A stretch of 64,000 nucleotides of DNA from Dysgonomonas sp. 521 (GCF_010501055.1 NZ_QVMO01000008.1:99513-163512), one strand, 5' to 3'; shown: positions 34,584-46,192, counted from the stretch's first letter. Translations and numbers: made by a program. The notes: generated by a model not told the origin, from the sequence alone.

Positions 34584-34760
34584 GGGTGTGTCAAAAGTAA
34601 AACATCTCTATCAAATTGCTACTCTCTTTGTCATTCTGAGTGCAACGAAGAATCTCGACCTACCAGATACGAGATGTTTCACTCCGTTCAACATGACAAC
34701 CAACGGTCACAGGAGCGGAGCGTATGTAAAAAGATATGAAAAAATACTTTTGACACACCC
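34584..34760. mobile_element. MITE, GGGTGTGTCAAAAGTA-ended family
   Basis: A perfect 16-bp terminal inverted repeat, GGGTGTGTCAAAAGTA (34584-34599) and TACTTTTGACACACCC (34745-34760), encloses 145 bp. The inside contains TGTCATTCTGAGTGCAACGA, a widespread bacterial repeat motif, and CCAACGGTCACAGGAGCGGAGCGTATGTAA, which matches the core of the MITE at 34226. No coding capacity beyond shadow ORFs. Bases 34761-34931, up to the amylase stop, include a palindrome AAGCTTAAAAGTTTCCTCTTAAGCTT that may terminate the starch operon. Confidence 0.88.
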
Positions 34761-34931
34761 TATTTAGATTATAGGTTTTGTGTGATGCTCTTATAAGTAA
34801 ATGTATTGTTCACACTGTTACCTTTTGAAAGGATTAATTATATATAAAGAAAAGCTTAAAAGTTTCCTCTTAAGCTTTTATATATATTCTAAATACTATT
34901 CTTGTATTACTTGTAAAAGCAATAATGATGC

Positions 34932-36302
34932 TTACTTAGGCCTTACAAACACCTTATATTCCCATGCTTTTAACGAACGTGGTAATTCCGGTACATTTAC
35001 TCCGGCAAAATAATCGGTGTAACTACCGCGTCCTATGGCGTCATTACTGGTGTAATCGATATTCTTGTTCGAAAGGTTCAGCATCACAACGATTTCCTGT
35101 CCGGCTCTTTCCCTTGAATAAATCAGCAGTTCCTTATTGGCTGAAGTATTGTATCTTTTGAAAGTGCCGCCTTTCCCAGCCTGTAGTGCAGGATGCGTAT
35201 GTTTCAGCTCATTAAGCCTTTTATAAAACTTGGTAGTGGCATTTTCTGCCCATGAAGGCACCATGTCTTTCTCAAAGAAGGAAAGGCGTTTTTTCAATCC
35301 TATTTCCTGCCCGGTATATATCATCGGCATGCCATTCAGAGTATATGCGAGGACGGCAAAAGCGTCTACCCCTTTCCCGTAGCGCTCGAATTCTGTACCA
35401 TTCCATGAATTCTCATCATGATTGGTAAGGAATACCATCTTGTATGCATCAGGACACATGATTGTATCCAGTTTTTGTATATAAGAGGCGATACTGTCGG
35501 CATTCTTCATCCCTTTATTTATATCAGCCATCATGTGCATTAGTTCCCATGAATAATTGGCATCGAAAGCATGCTCCAACAGATCGTAGTTCTCCGATTC
35601 GGCAAGCATAAATACAGGTTTGATGCTATCCAACGATTTGCGTACATCATTCCAGAAGCCGGTAGGTACTTCATGCGCCATGTCGCAGCGATAGCCATCT
35701 ATATTGAAGTCCTTTATCCAATATTTAAGGGCATCGGTCATCGCCGTGCGCATATCTTTGTTGTCATAGTCCAGTTCGTATGTATCGGTCCAGTCATACG
35801 GGCTCTTGAGGTTGCCCACGCTGTCTTTCATATACCAGTCGGGGTGCTCTGTAGTCCAGATGTTATCACAGCCTGTATGGTTTGCCACCCAGTCGAGGAT
35901 TACCTTGAATCCCATCTCATGAGCCTTATCTACAATTCGTTTGAAGTCTTCCTTATTTCCAAACTCAGGATTGACCTCTTTATAATTTTTTACAGCGTAA
36001 TAACTGCCTAATGTACCCTTACGGTTCTTCTCTGAAATAGGATGTATAGGCATAAACCAAAGCACGTCTACTCCAAGTTCTTTCAGGCGGGGAAGGTGTT
36101 CTTCGAATGCGGCGAAAGTCCCTTCTTTGGTATATTGCCTTACATTTACCTCATATATGACAGCATTACGGGTCCAATCCAGATGCTTTACGGTGCATTT
36201 TTCTTCAGGTTGGGCTTCTGCGTTATCTGCTTGCGGCTTTGGCTTACACGAATAACAGATCAGAGCTATGGCAGCAATGACAATAAATAATTTATTTCTC
36301 AT
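34932..36302 (-). CDS. Alpha-amylase family (GH13) lipoprotein
   Basis: A 456-residue glycoside hydrolase with lipobox ICYSC (Cys about residue 19), probably anchored in the outer membrane or facing the periplasm. GH13 conserved regions: region I DWVANHTG (about residues 138-145), region II GYRCDMAHEVP with the nucleophile Asp (about 204-214), region III AESEN with the acid/base Glu, and region IV LTNHDENSW. It should cleave alpha-1,4 glucans or maltodextrins. It is the last gene of the starch operon, 27 bp after the MFS transporter. Confidence 0.93.
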   Translation of the reverse strand: MRNKLFIVIAAIALICYSCKPKPQADNAEAQPEEKCTVKHLDWTRNAVIYEVNVRQYTKEGTFAAFEEHLPRLKELGVDVLWFMPIHPISEKNRKGTLGSYYAVKNYKEVNPEFGNKEDFKRIVDKAHEMGFKVILDWVANHTGCDNIWTTEHPDWYMKDSVGNLKSPYDWTDTYELDYDNKDMRTAMTDALKYWIKDFNIDGYRCDMAHEVPTGFWNDVRKSLDSIKPVFMLAESENYDLLEHAFDANYSWELMHMMADINKGMKNADSIASYIQKLDTIMCPDAYKMVFLTNHDENSWNGTEFERYGKGVDAFAVLAYTLNGMPMIYTGQEIGLKKRLSFFEKDMVPSWAENATTKFYKRLNELKHTHPALQAGKGGTFKRYNTSANKELLIYSRERAGQEIVVMLNLSNKNIDYTSNDAIGRGSYTDYFAGVNVPELPRSLKAWEYKVFVRPK

Positions 36303-36329
36303 AGAATATAATTTGGTAATGAATCTTTT

Positions 36330-37667
36330 TTATTTTACAGACTCAGGTTCCAAGTTTTTATTTGAATCCTGTACAAATGCTACGGATATGGCAGCCAACA
36401 ACATAGATACACCTGCCACTATCAGCATGATAATAGAGCTTCCCCCTGCGATATACCTGAGAAGAAGACCGCCTGTAAGCCCTGCCACTATCTGAGGGAT
36501 GGTAATGGTTGCATTGAAGATGCCCATATAAACACCCATCTTGCTGGCAGGAAGGGCTGCCGATAATATCGCATAAGGCATCGCTAATATACTGGCCCAT
36601 GCTATACCCACGCCTATCATAGATATGAGTAGTAAATATTTATCTTCGAAGACGAACATTGACATCAAGCCCAAAGCTCCAAGTAATAAAGAGAATGAAT
36701 ACACCTTTTTACGTCCCAGCTTGTCAGCTATCTTGGCCATAAATATAGAGAATACGGCGGCAAAAATACCGTAGACCCCGCTTAATACACCATTCCAGTT
36801 CCCGGCTTCATTATAGGCTTCGGATAAAGGGTCTGTCGTATGCCATACATTTTCGGCGATTCCTCCAATGCCATATACCCACATAAGGAATAGGGCAAAC
36901 CAGGAGAAAAACTGCACAACAGCCAGTTGCAGCATCGTTTTTGGAGTACTTTTCAATATTTCCAGGAAAGATTTCTTCTGCTTCTCCGCTTCTGTTATAT
37001 TATTATATTCTTCATATTCTTTGGGTGGGTATTCCCTTACCCTGAAGCTCGTCCATAAAACAGTTAATAGAAGTGCCGATCCACCGATATAGAATGACCA
37101 TATAACCGAAGGCGCGACTTTTTCGCCGGCTTCCGGTATATTCTGAATCCCGATCCATGTGAGTATAAAAGGCAGGAAGGAACCTACGACCGCACCTACA
37201 TTGGTGAGGAAACTCTGGGTAGAATATCCGAGATTCCGTTGCTTGTCATTTACCATATCCCCGACCAGCGAGCGGAAAGGTTGCATGGATACATTGAAGG
37301 CGCAATCCATAAACAGGAGCATTCCGGCTCCAAAGAAAACCGGAGGCATAATAGCTGCTACAAACTCCGAATTAGGCATAAAGAACATGGCGATAGCCGA
37401 AACTATAGCTCCTCCCAAAATAAACGGAATACGGCGTCCTAAACGCGTCCATGTGCGGTCGCTCGACATACCTATGATGGGTTGTACAATCAGTCCTGCT
37501 ATTGGCGCTGCTAACCAGAATAAAGGAAGATGATGCGGATCGGCTCCTAAAGCTGAGAGGATGCGGCTCGTTTGCGAGCTTTGTAGCGAATATCCTATTT
37601 GTATACCCAAAAATCCGAAACTAAGGTTCCAGATTTGCCAAAAAGTGAGAGTTGGTTTTTGTTTCAT
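36330..37667 (-). CDS. MFS sugar transporter (maltose / glucoside type)
   Basis: A 445-residue inner-membrane transporter with about 12 hydrophobic helices. It contains MSSDRTWTRLGRRIPFILGG (about residues 66-85), the loop 2-3 motif typical of the GPH/SLC45-like sugar branch, and IADKLGRKKVYSFSLLLG (about 312-329) as the second-half repeat. Its place between a LacI regulator and glycosidases suggests import of maltose or maltodextrins. The spacing of 32 bp after lacI and 27 bp before the GH13 gene supports a shared transcript. Confidence 0.9.
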   Translation of the reverse strand: MKQKPTLTFWQIWNLSFGFLGIQIGYSLQSSQTSRILSALGADPHHLPLFWLAAPIAGLIVQPIIGMSSDRTWTRLGRRIPFILGGAIVSAIAMFFMPNSEFVAAIMPPVFFGAGMLLFMDCAFNVSMQPFRSLVGDMVNDKQRNLGYSTQSFLTNVGAVVGSFLPFILTWIGIQNIPEAGEKVAPSVIWSFYIGGSALLLTVLWTSFRVREYPPKEYEEYNNITEAEKQKKSFLEILKSTPKTMLQLAVVQFFSWFALFLMWVYGIGGIAENVWHTTDPLSEAYNEAGNWNGVLSGVYGIFAAVFSIFMAKIADKLGRKKVYSFSLLLGALGLMSMFVFEDKYLLLISMIGVGIAWASILAMPYAILSAALPASKMGVYMGIFNATITIPQIVAGLTGGLLLRYIAGGSSIIMLIVAGVSMLLAAISVAFVQDSNKNLEPESVK

Positions 37668-37699
37668 GGTACGTACGTTTTTTGTATAAACATTGTATC

Positions 37700-38731
37700 T
37701 TACGCGTCAGAGATATTGCGTGTTGTTTGCCTGACGATTAAGGATGTTTTTATTATTTTATTTTTCCTGGATGTGTTCTCCGGGTTTTCTATCTTTTCCA
37801 GTATCAATTTCATCGCTTCCATCCCGACTTCGATAGGGTGCTGATCCATTGTAGTCAACATAGGATCTGTATCCTGCGATATGTTCGAATTCGAAAATCC
37901 GCAGATGGATATATCCCCAGGGACTTTTAGTCCTAGCTTTTTACAGGCCACCAGTATGCCGGAGGCTGTATAATCGTTCATCGCCATAAAAGCGTCAGGG
38001 CGATCATCTTCCTGAAGTATCTCCATCGCTCTTTCGTATCCGAGCTGTTTGGTATCGGCTGTGCGTATCAATAGTTCTTCTACGGGCAGCTGATATTTCC
38101 GGAGTGCGTCCAGATAGCCGTTTTTCCGGTTCTTCGATATTTCGAGGTGGGCTGGGGCGGAGAAGAAGGCTATACGCTTACAGCCTGTTTTAATCATGTA
38201 TTCTACCGCGGTAAGTGTCCCGCTATAATCATCCACCACCACTTTGTCAGAGTCAATCCCTGTACAGATCCGGTCGAAAAAAATGACGGGTATGTCATTG
38301 TCAATCAATTCCTGAAAGTGCTCGTACTGCGTTGTGGTTTTCGATTGGGATATCAATACGCCACATACACGGGCTTTTATCAGGGTCTGTACATTTCTTA
38401 CTTCTTTTTTATAGTCCTCAAGAGACTGGCACACAATTACATGGTAGTCTTTTTCTTCCGCCACGGTTTCCATTCCGGATAATACACCCGAAAAGAAATG
38501 GTTAGCGAGCTCGGGCACAATGACTCCAATGATGTTGTTGTGCTGTGTCCTAAGGCTTAAAGCCAACGCATTAGGCTTATATTTATGCTCCTTTGCATAA
38601 TCCTGTACCAGTTTCCGGGTTTCCGGACTGATGTCCGGATTGTCTTTCAAAGCCCTCGATACGGTCGAGGGCGATATATTCAGGTCTTTTGCAATGTCTT
38701 TAATGGTAAGAGGTCCTTTCTTCATGGACAT
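37700..38731 (-). CDS. LacI-family transcriptional regulator
   Basis: A 343-residue DNA-binding repressor or activator. The N-terminal helix-turn-helix reads TIKDIAKDLNISPSTVSRALKDN (about residues 9-31), followed by the hinge helix region KPNALALSLR. The C-terminal periplasmic-binding-like sensor domain (about 64-340) contains IGVIVPELANHFFSGVLSG and FDRICTGIDSDKVVVDD. An inducer sugar such as maltose is likely from context. ATG at 38725 (MKKGPL) is an alternative start. A LacI-type operator is visible upstream of malQ at 43531. Confidence 0.93.
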   Translation of the reverse strand: MSMKKGPLTIKDIAKDLNISPSTVSRALKDNPDISPETRKLVQDYAKEHKYKPNALALSLRTQHNNIIGVIVPELANHFFSGVLSGMETVAEEKDYHVIVCQSLEDYKKEVRNVQTLIKARVCGVLISQSKTTTQYEHFQELIDNDIPVIFFDRICTGIDSDKVVVDDYSGTLTAVEYMIKTGCKRIAFFSAPAHLEISKNRKNGYLDALRKYQLPVEELLIRTADTKQLGYERAMEILQEDDRPDAFMAMNDYTASGILVACKKLGLKVPGDISICGFSNSNISQDTDPMLTTMDQHPIEVGMEAMKLILEKIENPENTSRKNKIIKTSLIVRQTTRNISDA

Positions 38732-38761
38732 GGATTTTGATTTTACTTCCTATAAAAGTAA

Positions 38762-40618
<1,857 letters not shown>

Positions 40619-40739
40619 TTAGTTAAGGTCTCAGACCTGTTTGTTACTATGTTATGTATAACGATAAGAGAAAGTTATACGGTAAAATATTTCATTTACT
40701 TACATGTTCGGATTACATGTTACCTCTAAGCAGGGTTGT

Positions 40740-43406
40740 TTATTCTCTTCCCGAGGATTTTACCATTGTTCTTACATGTTCGTTAAATTCCTTCGCATCC
40801 AATAATTCCTCTAAAGTAAGGTGCATACGGTATCTCCAGTAATGCTGCGCAATAGCCGGGATATTTATCCGTTCTTCTTCCGGGTCAGTCCTTTTAAGCT
40901 TGTCGTCGAAAGAAAGCCAGTCCTGAAGAGGGAGAATAGTGAGCATCGACGGAGAATTCAGATGATTGGTTACTATTTGCAGGCATATATCTGATGTGCA
41001 CTCCTGTGGAGCCGCTCCGTTTTTCCATAATACCTGGTTGTAATACTTCTGTGTGATGTCCCTGTTTTCGTTCCACCATGCCCTTATCGGCGCCATATCG
41101 TGTGTGGATGTGGTACATACACTCATATAAGGCAGATTTCCCAGATAATTGAAAAGCATCTCCCTGATTTTCGGCATACGCTCTATTTCGAGGCTTAATA
41201 TTTGCAGTTCGTGCATTACGGACGGAACAGATTCGGGAACCATACCGAGGTCTTCGCCACATACGAGCATGCGGGTAGAGGCTATCAGGCTTGGCAGCTT
41301 GGTCATTGCCTGTTCTCTCCAGAACTGTGTATGGCGGCGATAGAAGAACTCGTCATATAAGCGGTTGAATGCCATTTTGGCGCCATCGTCCAGGTCTTTG
41401 TACGAGTGTGTATATTGCGCTGTGATGCGCGGATGATATTTCCAAGGTTCACGTTTGTCCTTGATGAATAATACCTCGTTGCACAGGCTGTATAGTCCGC
41501 CACGCAGGTAATTGCTTTTTTCGTCCAGTGTATCCGGAAACAATGCTTTTATCTTTACCTGTGTATCACAGAACTCTTTCAGCTCGTAAAGCTGCCACGC
41601 TATCGGGTTCAGGTATTTATCAATTACTTCCTGGGTATGTTCCCCAAATACATCTTTCAGGTAATGTTCGTGGATATACGGACTGGTCATCCGGTAGTCG
41701 TCGAACCACATCCCCCACGACCTGATTTCGTCAGCGGTCATAGGCAGTGCAGGGCTGAAATAGCCTAAGAGGCCTTGTACCGATGAAAGAGGAATTTCCC
41801 AGATGCGGAAGAATCCTAATATATGGTCGATACGGTAAGCGTCGAAATAGTCCGCCATTTTGCGGAACCGTTTTACCCACCACTGGTAGCCGTCTTTAGC
41901 CATTTCGTCCCAGTTGTAAGTAGGGAATCCCCAGTTTTGGCCGAAGAAAGAAAAATCATCAGGTGGAGCGCCGGTTTGTACGTCAAGGTTGAAAAGGTGC
42001 GGCTCTACCCATGCTTCAACACTGTTGCGGCTGATACCGATCGGTATATCCCCTTTGAGGATCACTTCATGCTGATGGGCGTATTCTTTGACTTCACTTA
42101 ATTGTTTATGTAGCAGATATTGGGCAAAGCAAAGCGTCTCTACACTTTCTTTAGCCTCTTTATCGGTGTTGATTAACGTTGTTAGTTTCTTCTTGTTGAA
42201 AGAATTGTGAGTTTTCCAGATTGAGAAATTGGCTGTTTTGTATACATCACGGAAGTATGAGAAACAGGCATAAGGGAAAAGCCATTCTTCATTCTGTTGA
42301 TAAAAAGTAAGATAGTCTTTGCTTTTCAGTACTGATGCGCCTGATTCTTTGAACAGGTCTTTTATATATGCCCATTTCAGAGCCAGAACCTTGTCATAGT
42401 CTATCTCTTTTAACGCATTCAGTACAGAGGCATCCTGTTCGTATTTTGCATATAATTCTTTATCCTTCAGGGGGTATGCTTTCAGTCCTAAATAGATGGG
42501 ATGAAGCGCATAGATAGATATCGCGTTGTATGGATATGAGTCTATCCACGTATATGTAATCGTAGTATCATTGATGGGAAGTACCTGTATTATCTTCTGG
42601 CCTGTCTGAGCAGCCCAGTCTACCATCTTCTTCAGATCGGAAAACTCGCCTATGCCGAAACTGTCGTTCGAACGTAAAGAGAAAACCGGAATAGATACGC
42701 CTGCTGCTTTCCAGCCCATCCATCCATGATTGTAGTCAAATGTTTCGACCCTCACCGCGTCTTCCTTTGCGGCAATGGGGGTTAATATCCTGTTGGGGCC
42801 TTCTTCCCAATGAATAACTTGCTTCTCTGTACAGTCGTAAATAGCAAGTTTATATTCTTGTGCAGTCTTTAAGGATGTAGCGTTAATAGCCAGTTGCCAT
42901 TCTCCAAAATTGACTGCTGTGAAGTGTAGGGCCTTTTCAATGTCCCATCCGCCTAATGCTTTTGATGAGCCGCACAAGATCATTATTTGATTCTTCTTTA
43001 TATATGGGCAAACAACTTTAAGTAAGATTGTCTTTTTGTTATATTTTACTTTCGGAGCATTGTCGTGATGGAAGAAACTGTCAGAGAATCCGGAGGTATA
43101 CAGATACCTTTGAGACGGTGTGCCATGCCACGAATCCTGTATTTCAAATGTTTTGTTTGCATCTAAAGTTAAAGAGTGCGGTTCGCCCCATTCTTTTATG
43201 GTGACGATCCCATTTTCTTTTATTATGTAACGGTATTCGATAGATGCATCTTCGGTTTCGAATTCTGTAACCCATTCATTCGGAGAGATGCATACCATTC
43301 CCAAAGCTTTATCTTCATCCCAGTTGCCCAGGGTAGAACCTGATCCGCAGACATAGACATTTTGTCCCCAGACAGTGTGATAATCAATATGCAATTTTAT
43401 TTTCAT
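40740..43406 (-). CDS. malQ: 4-alpha-glucanotransferase MalQ with two N-terminal starch-binding modules
   Basis: An 888-residue cytoplasmic amylomaltase. Two CBM20-like modules occupy about residues 1-105 (VWGQNVYVCGSGSTLGNWDEDKALGM) and about 125-235 (IKKNQIMILCGSSKALGGWDIEKAL). The GH77 domain covers about 245-870 and contains PVFSLRSNDSFGIGEFSDL, YRIDHILGFFRIWEIP (nucleophile Asp), VCGEDLGMVPESVP (acid/base Glu) and STHDMAPIRAWW (stabilising Asp). It would redistribute glucose units among maltodextrins so they can be used for growth. It is first in the operon; a -7 box on this strand lies at 43468-43475. Confidence 0.95.
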   Translation of the reverse strand: MKIKLHIDYHTVWGQNVYVCGSGSTLGNWDEDKALGMVCISPNEWVTEFETEDASIEYRYIIKENGIVTIKEWGEPHSLTLDANKTFEIQDSWHGTPSQRYLYTSGFSDSFFHHDNAPKVKYNKKTILLKVVCPYIKKNQIMILCGSSKALGGWDIEKALHFTAVNFGEWQLAINATSLKTAQEYKLAIYDCTEKQVIHWEEGPNRILTPIAAKEDAVRVETFDYNHGWMGWKAAGVSIPVFSLRSNDSFGIGEFSDLKKMVDWAAQTGQKIIQVLPINDTTITYTWIDSYPYNAISIYALHPIYLGLKAYPLKDKELYAKYEQDASVLNALKEIDYDKVLALKWAYIKDLFKESGASVLKSKDYLTFYQQNEEWLFPYACFSYFRDVYKTANFSIWKTHNSFNKKKLTTLINTDKEAKESVETLCFAQYLLHKQLSEVKEYAHQHEVILKGDIPIGISRNSVEAWVEPHLFNLDVQTGAPPDDFSFFGQNWGFPTYNWDEMAKDGYQWWVKRFRKMADYFDAYRIDHILGFFRIWEIPLSSVQGLLGYFSPALPMTADEIRSWGMWFDDYRMTSPYIHEHYLKDVFGEHTQEVIDKYLNPIAWQLYELKEFCDTQVKIKALFPDTLDEKSNYLRGGLYSLCNEVLFIKDKREPWKYHPRITAQYTHSYKDLDDGAKMAFNRLYDEFFYRRHTQFWREQAMTKLPSLIASTRMLVCGEDLGMVPESVPSVMHELQILSLEIERMPKIREMLFNYLGNLPYMSVCTTSTHDMAPIRAWWNENRDITQKYYNQVLWKNGAAPQECTSDICLQIVTNHLNSPSMLTILPLQDWLSFDDKLKRTDPEEERINIPAIAQHYWRYRMHLTLEELLDAKEFNEHVRTMVKSSGRE

Positions 43407-43467
43407 GTTGAAGTTTTTATGGTTATAGATTGATGGTTCTTCTATACTAAAATGTATATCTGCAAAA

Positions 43468-43475
43468 CAAAACTA
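43468..43475 (-). promoter_or_regulatory. -7 box upstream of malQ
   Basis: Read on the minus strand this is TAGTTTTG, a match to TAnnTTTG, about 60 bp before the malQ ATG. I do not see an exact TTTG at -33, so the promoter may depend on an activator or on relief of the LacI-type site further upstream. Confidence 0.5.
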
Positions 43476-43530
43476 CATATTAATGTACGACTGTGTGGGT
43501 AAAAACCATTATTTTCTCATGAAAATAATT

Positions 43531-43544
43531 TGCAAACGATTGCA
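43531..43544. promoter_or_regulatory. LacI-family operator upstream of malQ
   Basis: TGCAAACGATTGCA has the centre CG and half-sites GCAAA / ATTGC, close to the LacI-family consensus GCAAACGTTTGC. It lies between the terminator of the neighbouring operon and the malQ -7 box, 56 bp upstream of that box. The adjacent lacI-like gene of the same operon is the obvious candidate regulator. Confidence 0.65.
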
Positions 43545-43554
43545 TGAAATACAA

Positions 43555-43582
43555 AAAGGTGCGGAATACATTCCACACCTTT
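43555..43582 (-). terminator. Intrinsic terminator of the DUF362/ferredoxin operon
   Basis: AAAGGTG-C-GGAAT (43555-43567) pairs with ATTCC-A-CACCTTT (43571-43582). On the minus strand it is followed by TTGT-rich sequence, about 65 bp after the ferredoxin gene stop. Confidence 0.8.
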
Positions 43583-43646
43583 CAAATAAAGTTTTCTAAT
43601 TGTTCAGGTATGAGAAAATCCCCATCGATTTTCGAAATATAGAGTA

Positions 43647-45191
43647 TTAGAAACCGAAATCGTCAACGACGATATCTTCTTTCTTCTCTTCTTTAAATGC
43701 CTTCCGTAGCTGATGCTCTTTATTACCTTCCACACGTATAGCCCTGTAGGGACGAACCGGACAGATAAATTCACACCCGCCGCATCCCACACAGATATCG
43801 GCATTGATAAATGGTATGGTGAGCCCTTCCTGCTTGTCGTAAGGTATCATTGTTACAGCCTGCGTAGGGCAGTGTTCGGCACAAGCCCCGCAATTGGTAC
43901 CTTCGGTGTGTACAATACATATCTCCTCGTGGAAAGTCACACGGCCTATCTGGGTCATGTGCTTTTCTTCCATTGCCAGTGGTTTCAGGGCGCCGTTAGG
44001 GCATACATCGGTGCAGACCGTGCAGTTGTAGTTGCAGAAGCCTTTCTCGTAGTTCATCATAGGCTGCATCATACCTCCCAGTCCGTATTCCATAAAGGCG
44101 GGCTTAATAACCCTTGACGGGCATCTGCTGATGCAGAGATGGCACGATGTACAGTGTTTTGACAAGTGGCCGGCACTGACTGCTCCCGGAGGGCAGATCG
44201 CATTCTTACGGATGTACTTGTCGTTTCCTGTCAGTTCCGCGGCTTTCTCCTGCGCATAAACAGCAGGAACGGTAACGGCGGTTGTCAGCCCTGCCAAAAG
44301 GAACTGCCTTTTACCGTTGTCCGTATCATTGGCTGTATTGCTCTGGTTTACCTGTTGTTTCTTTAACGAAGGCGAAAACGCCAACGCGTTTCGCGAACAA
44401 CTGCTAAGGCAATTGAAGCAATCTACGCAGCGTGAATAATCGACCGTATGGTTTTTACTGTCGATACATGATGCCTTGCATTTTGCCGCGCAAGAGCCGC
44501 AGCTGTTGCACAAGCTGTCGTCTATCCTGATTTTGAACAGCGAGAACCTGCTTAAAAAGCCTAATACCGTTCCTACCGGACAGATTGTATTGCAATAGGT
44601 TCTGCCGTATTTCCATGCAAAAAAGCCTATGGCAAAGAATGTGAGCAATGCAATGATAAATGAAAACAGGCTCAATATCACAACTTCCACTTTATAGAAC
44701 GTATAATTGTCGAAACTGGAAAAGATAGATTCCAGTAGGTTGTTGCCTCCCATATACACAGGGCGGAATACATTGGTTATTATCCTGCCCCACGCGCTGT
44801 AAGGATCCAGCAGGCCCAGTACGACCGGAAATCCCGCAAAGTAAGCTATGATGGTAATTCCCAGAACTGACCAGCGGAGTACATTCTTCGCCTTACTGTA
44901 TTTATAACGTTTCTTTTTCTTGGAAAACAGGCGCCGTTTGGATATCCAGCTTACAATATCCTGATATATGCCCATCGGGCAGATAGACGAGCAATAGACC
45001 CGTCCGAACAGGAGCGTGAGTATAACGAGTACAGCCATAATGATGAAGCTGCCTCCCAGTATTGCCGGCACAAGCTGAATATGCGCCAGCCTGTGAAAGC
45101 CGTCGGGTAGCAGTGCGGCAAAATCGAGAAAATAGAATGTGATGAGGGTAAATATCACGATGGATATTCCTACTCGCAAGTATTTTAGCAT
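43647..45191 (-). CDS. Membrane-bound 4Fe-4S ferredoxin-type protein, NapH/CcoG-like
   Basis: A 514-residue protein. N-terminal helices (about residues 10-25, 45-62, 108-125 and 165-190) alternate with two C-x3-C-P motifs, YCSSICPMGIYQD and YCNTICPVGTVLG, as in NapH-like proteins. A long soluble part follows with several 4Fe-4S motifs: CNSCGSCAAKCKASC, CVDCFNCLSSCSR, CTSCHLCISRCPS, CTVCTDVCPNG, CGACAEHCPT and CVGCGGCEFICPV. It is likely to pass electrons between the membrane and a periplasmic or cytoplasmic partner. It is cotranscribed 21 bp after the DUF362 gene. Confidence 0.88.
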   Translation of the reverse strand: MLKYLRVGISIVIFTLITFYFLDFAALLPDGFHRLAHIQLVPAILGGSFIIMAVLVILTLLFGRVYCSSICPMGIYQDIVSWISKRRLFSKKKKRYKYSKAKNVLRWSVLGITIIAYFAGFPVVLGLLDPYSAWGRIITNVFRPVYMGGNNLLESIFSSFDNYTFYKVEVVILSLFSFIIALLTFFAIGFFAWKYGRTYCNTICPVGTVLGFLSRFSLFKIRIDDSLCNSCGSCAAKCKASCIDSKNHTVDYSRCVDCFNCLSSCSRNALAFSPSLKKQQVNQSNTANDTDNGKRQFLLAGLTTAVTVPAVYAQEKAAELTGNDKYIRKNAICPPGAVSAGHLSKHCTSCHLCISRCPSRVIKPAFMEYGLGGMMQPMMNYEKGFCNYNCTVCTDVCPNGALKPLAMEEKHMTQIGRVTFHEEICIVHTEGTNCGACAEHCPTQAVTMIPYDKQEGLTIPFINADICVGCGGCEFICPVRPYRAIRVEGNKEHQLRKAFKEEKKEDIVVDDFGF

Positions 45192-45212
45192 TTGATGATT
45201 GATGATGGTTTG

Positions 45213-46151
45213 TTATATTTTTATCCTCTTGATATTCAGTTTATCTATATCCATAGTCCCTAACTTGAGTTTTTGCCCGTTGGCTAAATGCCCTACATGG
45301 TCGAGAGGCATGTCCCTGACCTGACTGAAGAATTTGGTGGCGGCAGTATCGACAGCCACGATGTCCTGGGATATGAACAAGCCTTTCGTATTTACGACAT
45401 CCGAAGCAGACCTTCCCTGTGGCCCGTTTGTCTTCACGATGCGGTATGCATCCACAACATTCAGTACCGGCTTTTTAGAATAGGTGCATATATCGGCGAT
45501 ACATTGCTGCAGCCCGCTTCCGTGAAATATTCGCCTGTCCCATACAATACCCATATAGTTCTTCATGGAGATGGTAAGGTTTGCCCCGCCATGATGTTTT
45601 AACACAGGTACGTTTATCCATGCATCGCAGTCGAGAATGGCCTGGTGTATCTTGGCGTTTTTCAGTGTGACTCCCTTCGGTAAGGATACGCTGCGGTAAT
45701 ATGATTCTTCGTGCGCGGGTACGACCTTTGCTCCGGCGGCTTTGGCTGCGGCTTCGATGCCACTGTTTTTATAGCATTTCAGCCAGTCGTCGCATGTATG
45801 GTCGAATACGGTAACTTCCTTGGCTCCGGCAGCAAGGCACTGGCGGATAATTTCACTTACCAGTTTAGGATTGGTATTGCCTGCTAGCTCAGGTGTTTTG
45901 TCCCACCCGATATTTGGCTTAACTACAACTTTATACCCTTTCTTGATAAATTTACTCATTCCTCCCATTTCTGAGATTGCCCGTTTAAACATGGCTTCGG
46001 GCTCTCCGCCCATTACTGCCACCATGTCTATAGGCTTACCAGTCTGGGTGCTTTCGAGCGTTTGGGCCAGTACGTCCATGCCTCCGCTGGCTTTTATTGT
46101 TGCGGCTGCTCCGGTAAGCGCTATCGCTCGTAAAAAATTTCGTCTGTCCAT
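45213..46151 (-). CDS. DUF362 family protein with a Tat-like signal
   Basis: A 312-residue protein. The N-terminus MDRRNFLRAIALTGAAATIKAS has the twin-arginine motif RRNFLRA, so it is probably exported folded, perhaps with a cofactor. The rest matches the DUF362 family: KVVVKPNIGWDKTPE (about 72-86), EVTVFDHTCDDWLKCYKNSGIE (about 116-137), LKHHGGANLTISMKNYMGIVW (about 187-207). The Cys residues are too few for its own ferredoxin domain. The ferredoxin protein downstream is a natural redox partner. An IS element ends about 40 bp upstream of the start. Confidence 0.85.
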   Translation of the reverse strand: MDRRNFLRAIALTGAAATIKASGGMDVLAQTLESTQTGKPIDMVAVMGGEPEAMFKRAISEMGGMSKFIKKGYKVVVKPNIGWDKTPELAGNTNPKLVSEIIRQCLAAGAKEVTVFDHTCDDWLKCYKNSGIEAAAKAAGAKVVPAHEESYYRSVSLPKGVTLKNAKIHQAILDCDAWINVPVLKHHGGANLTISMKNYMGIVWDRRIFHGSGLQQCIADICTYSKKPVLNVVDAYRIVKTNGPQGRSASDVVNTKGLFISQDIVAVDTAATKFFSQVRDMPLDHVGHLANGQKLKLGTMDIDKLNIKRIKI

Positions 46152-46192
46152 AAGTTCTGAGTTATAAGTTATGTGTAATGAATTATCACTAG

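Noticed and set aside
34558-35013. Short plus-strand ORFs between the gld and starch operons
   Set aside because: They cover a MITE with inverted ends and the antisense of the GH13 gene; no domain or codon bias supports them.
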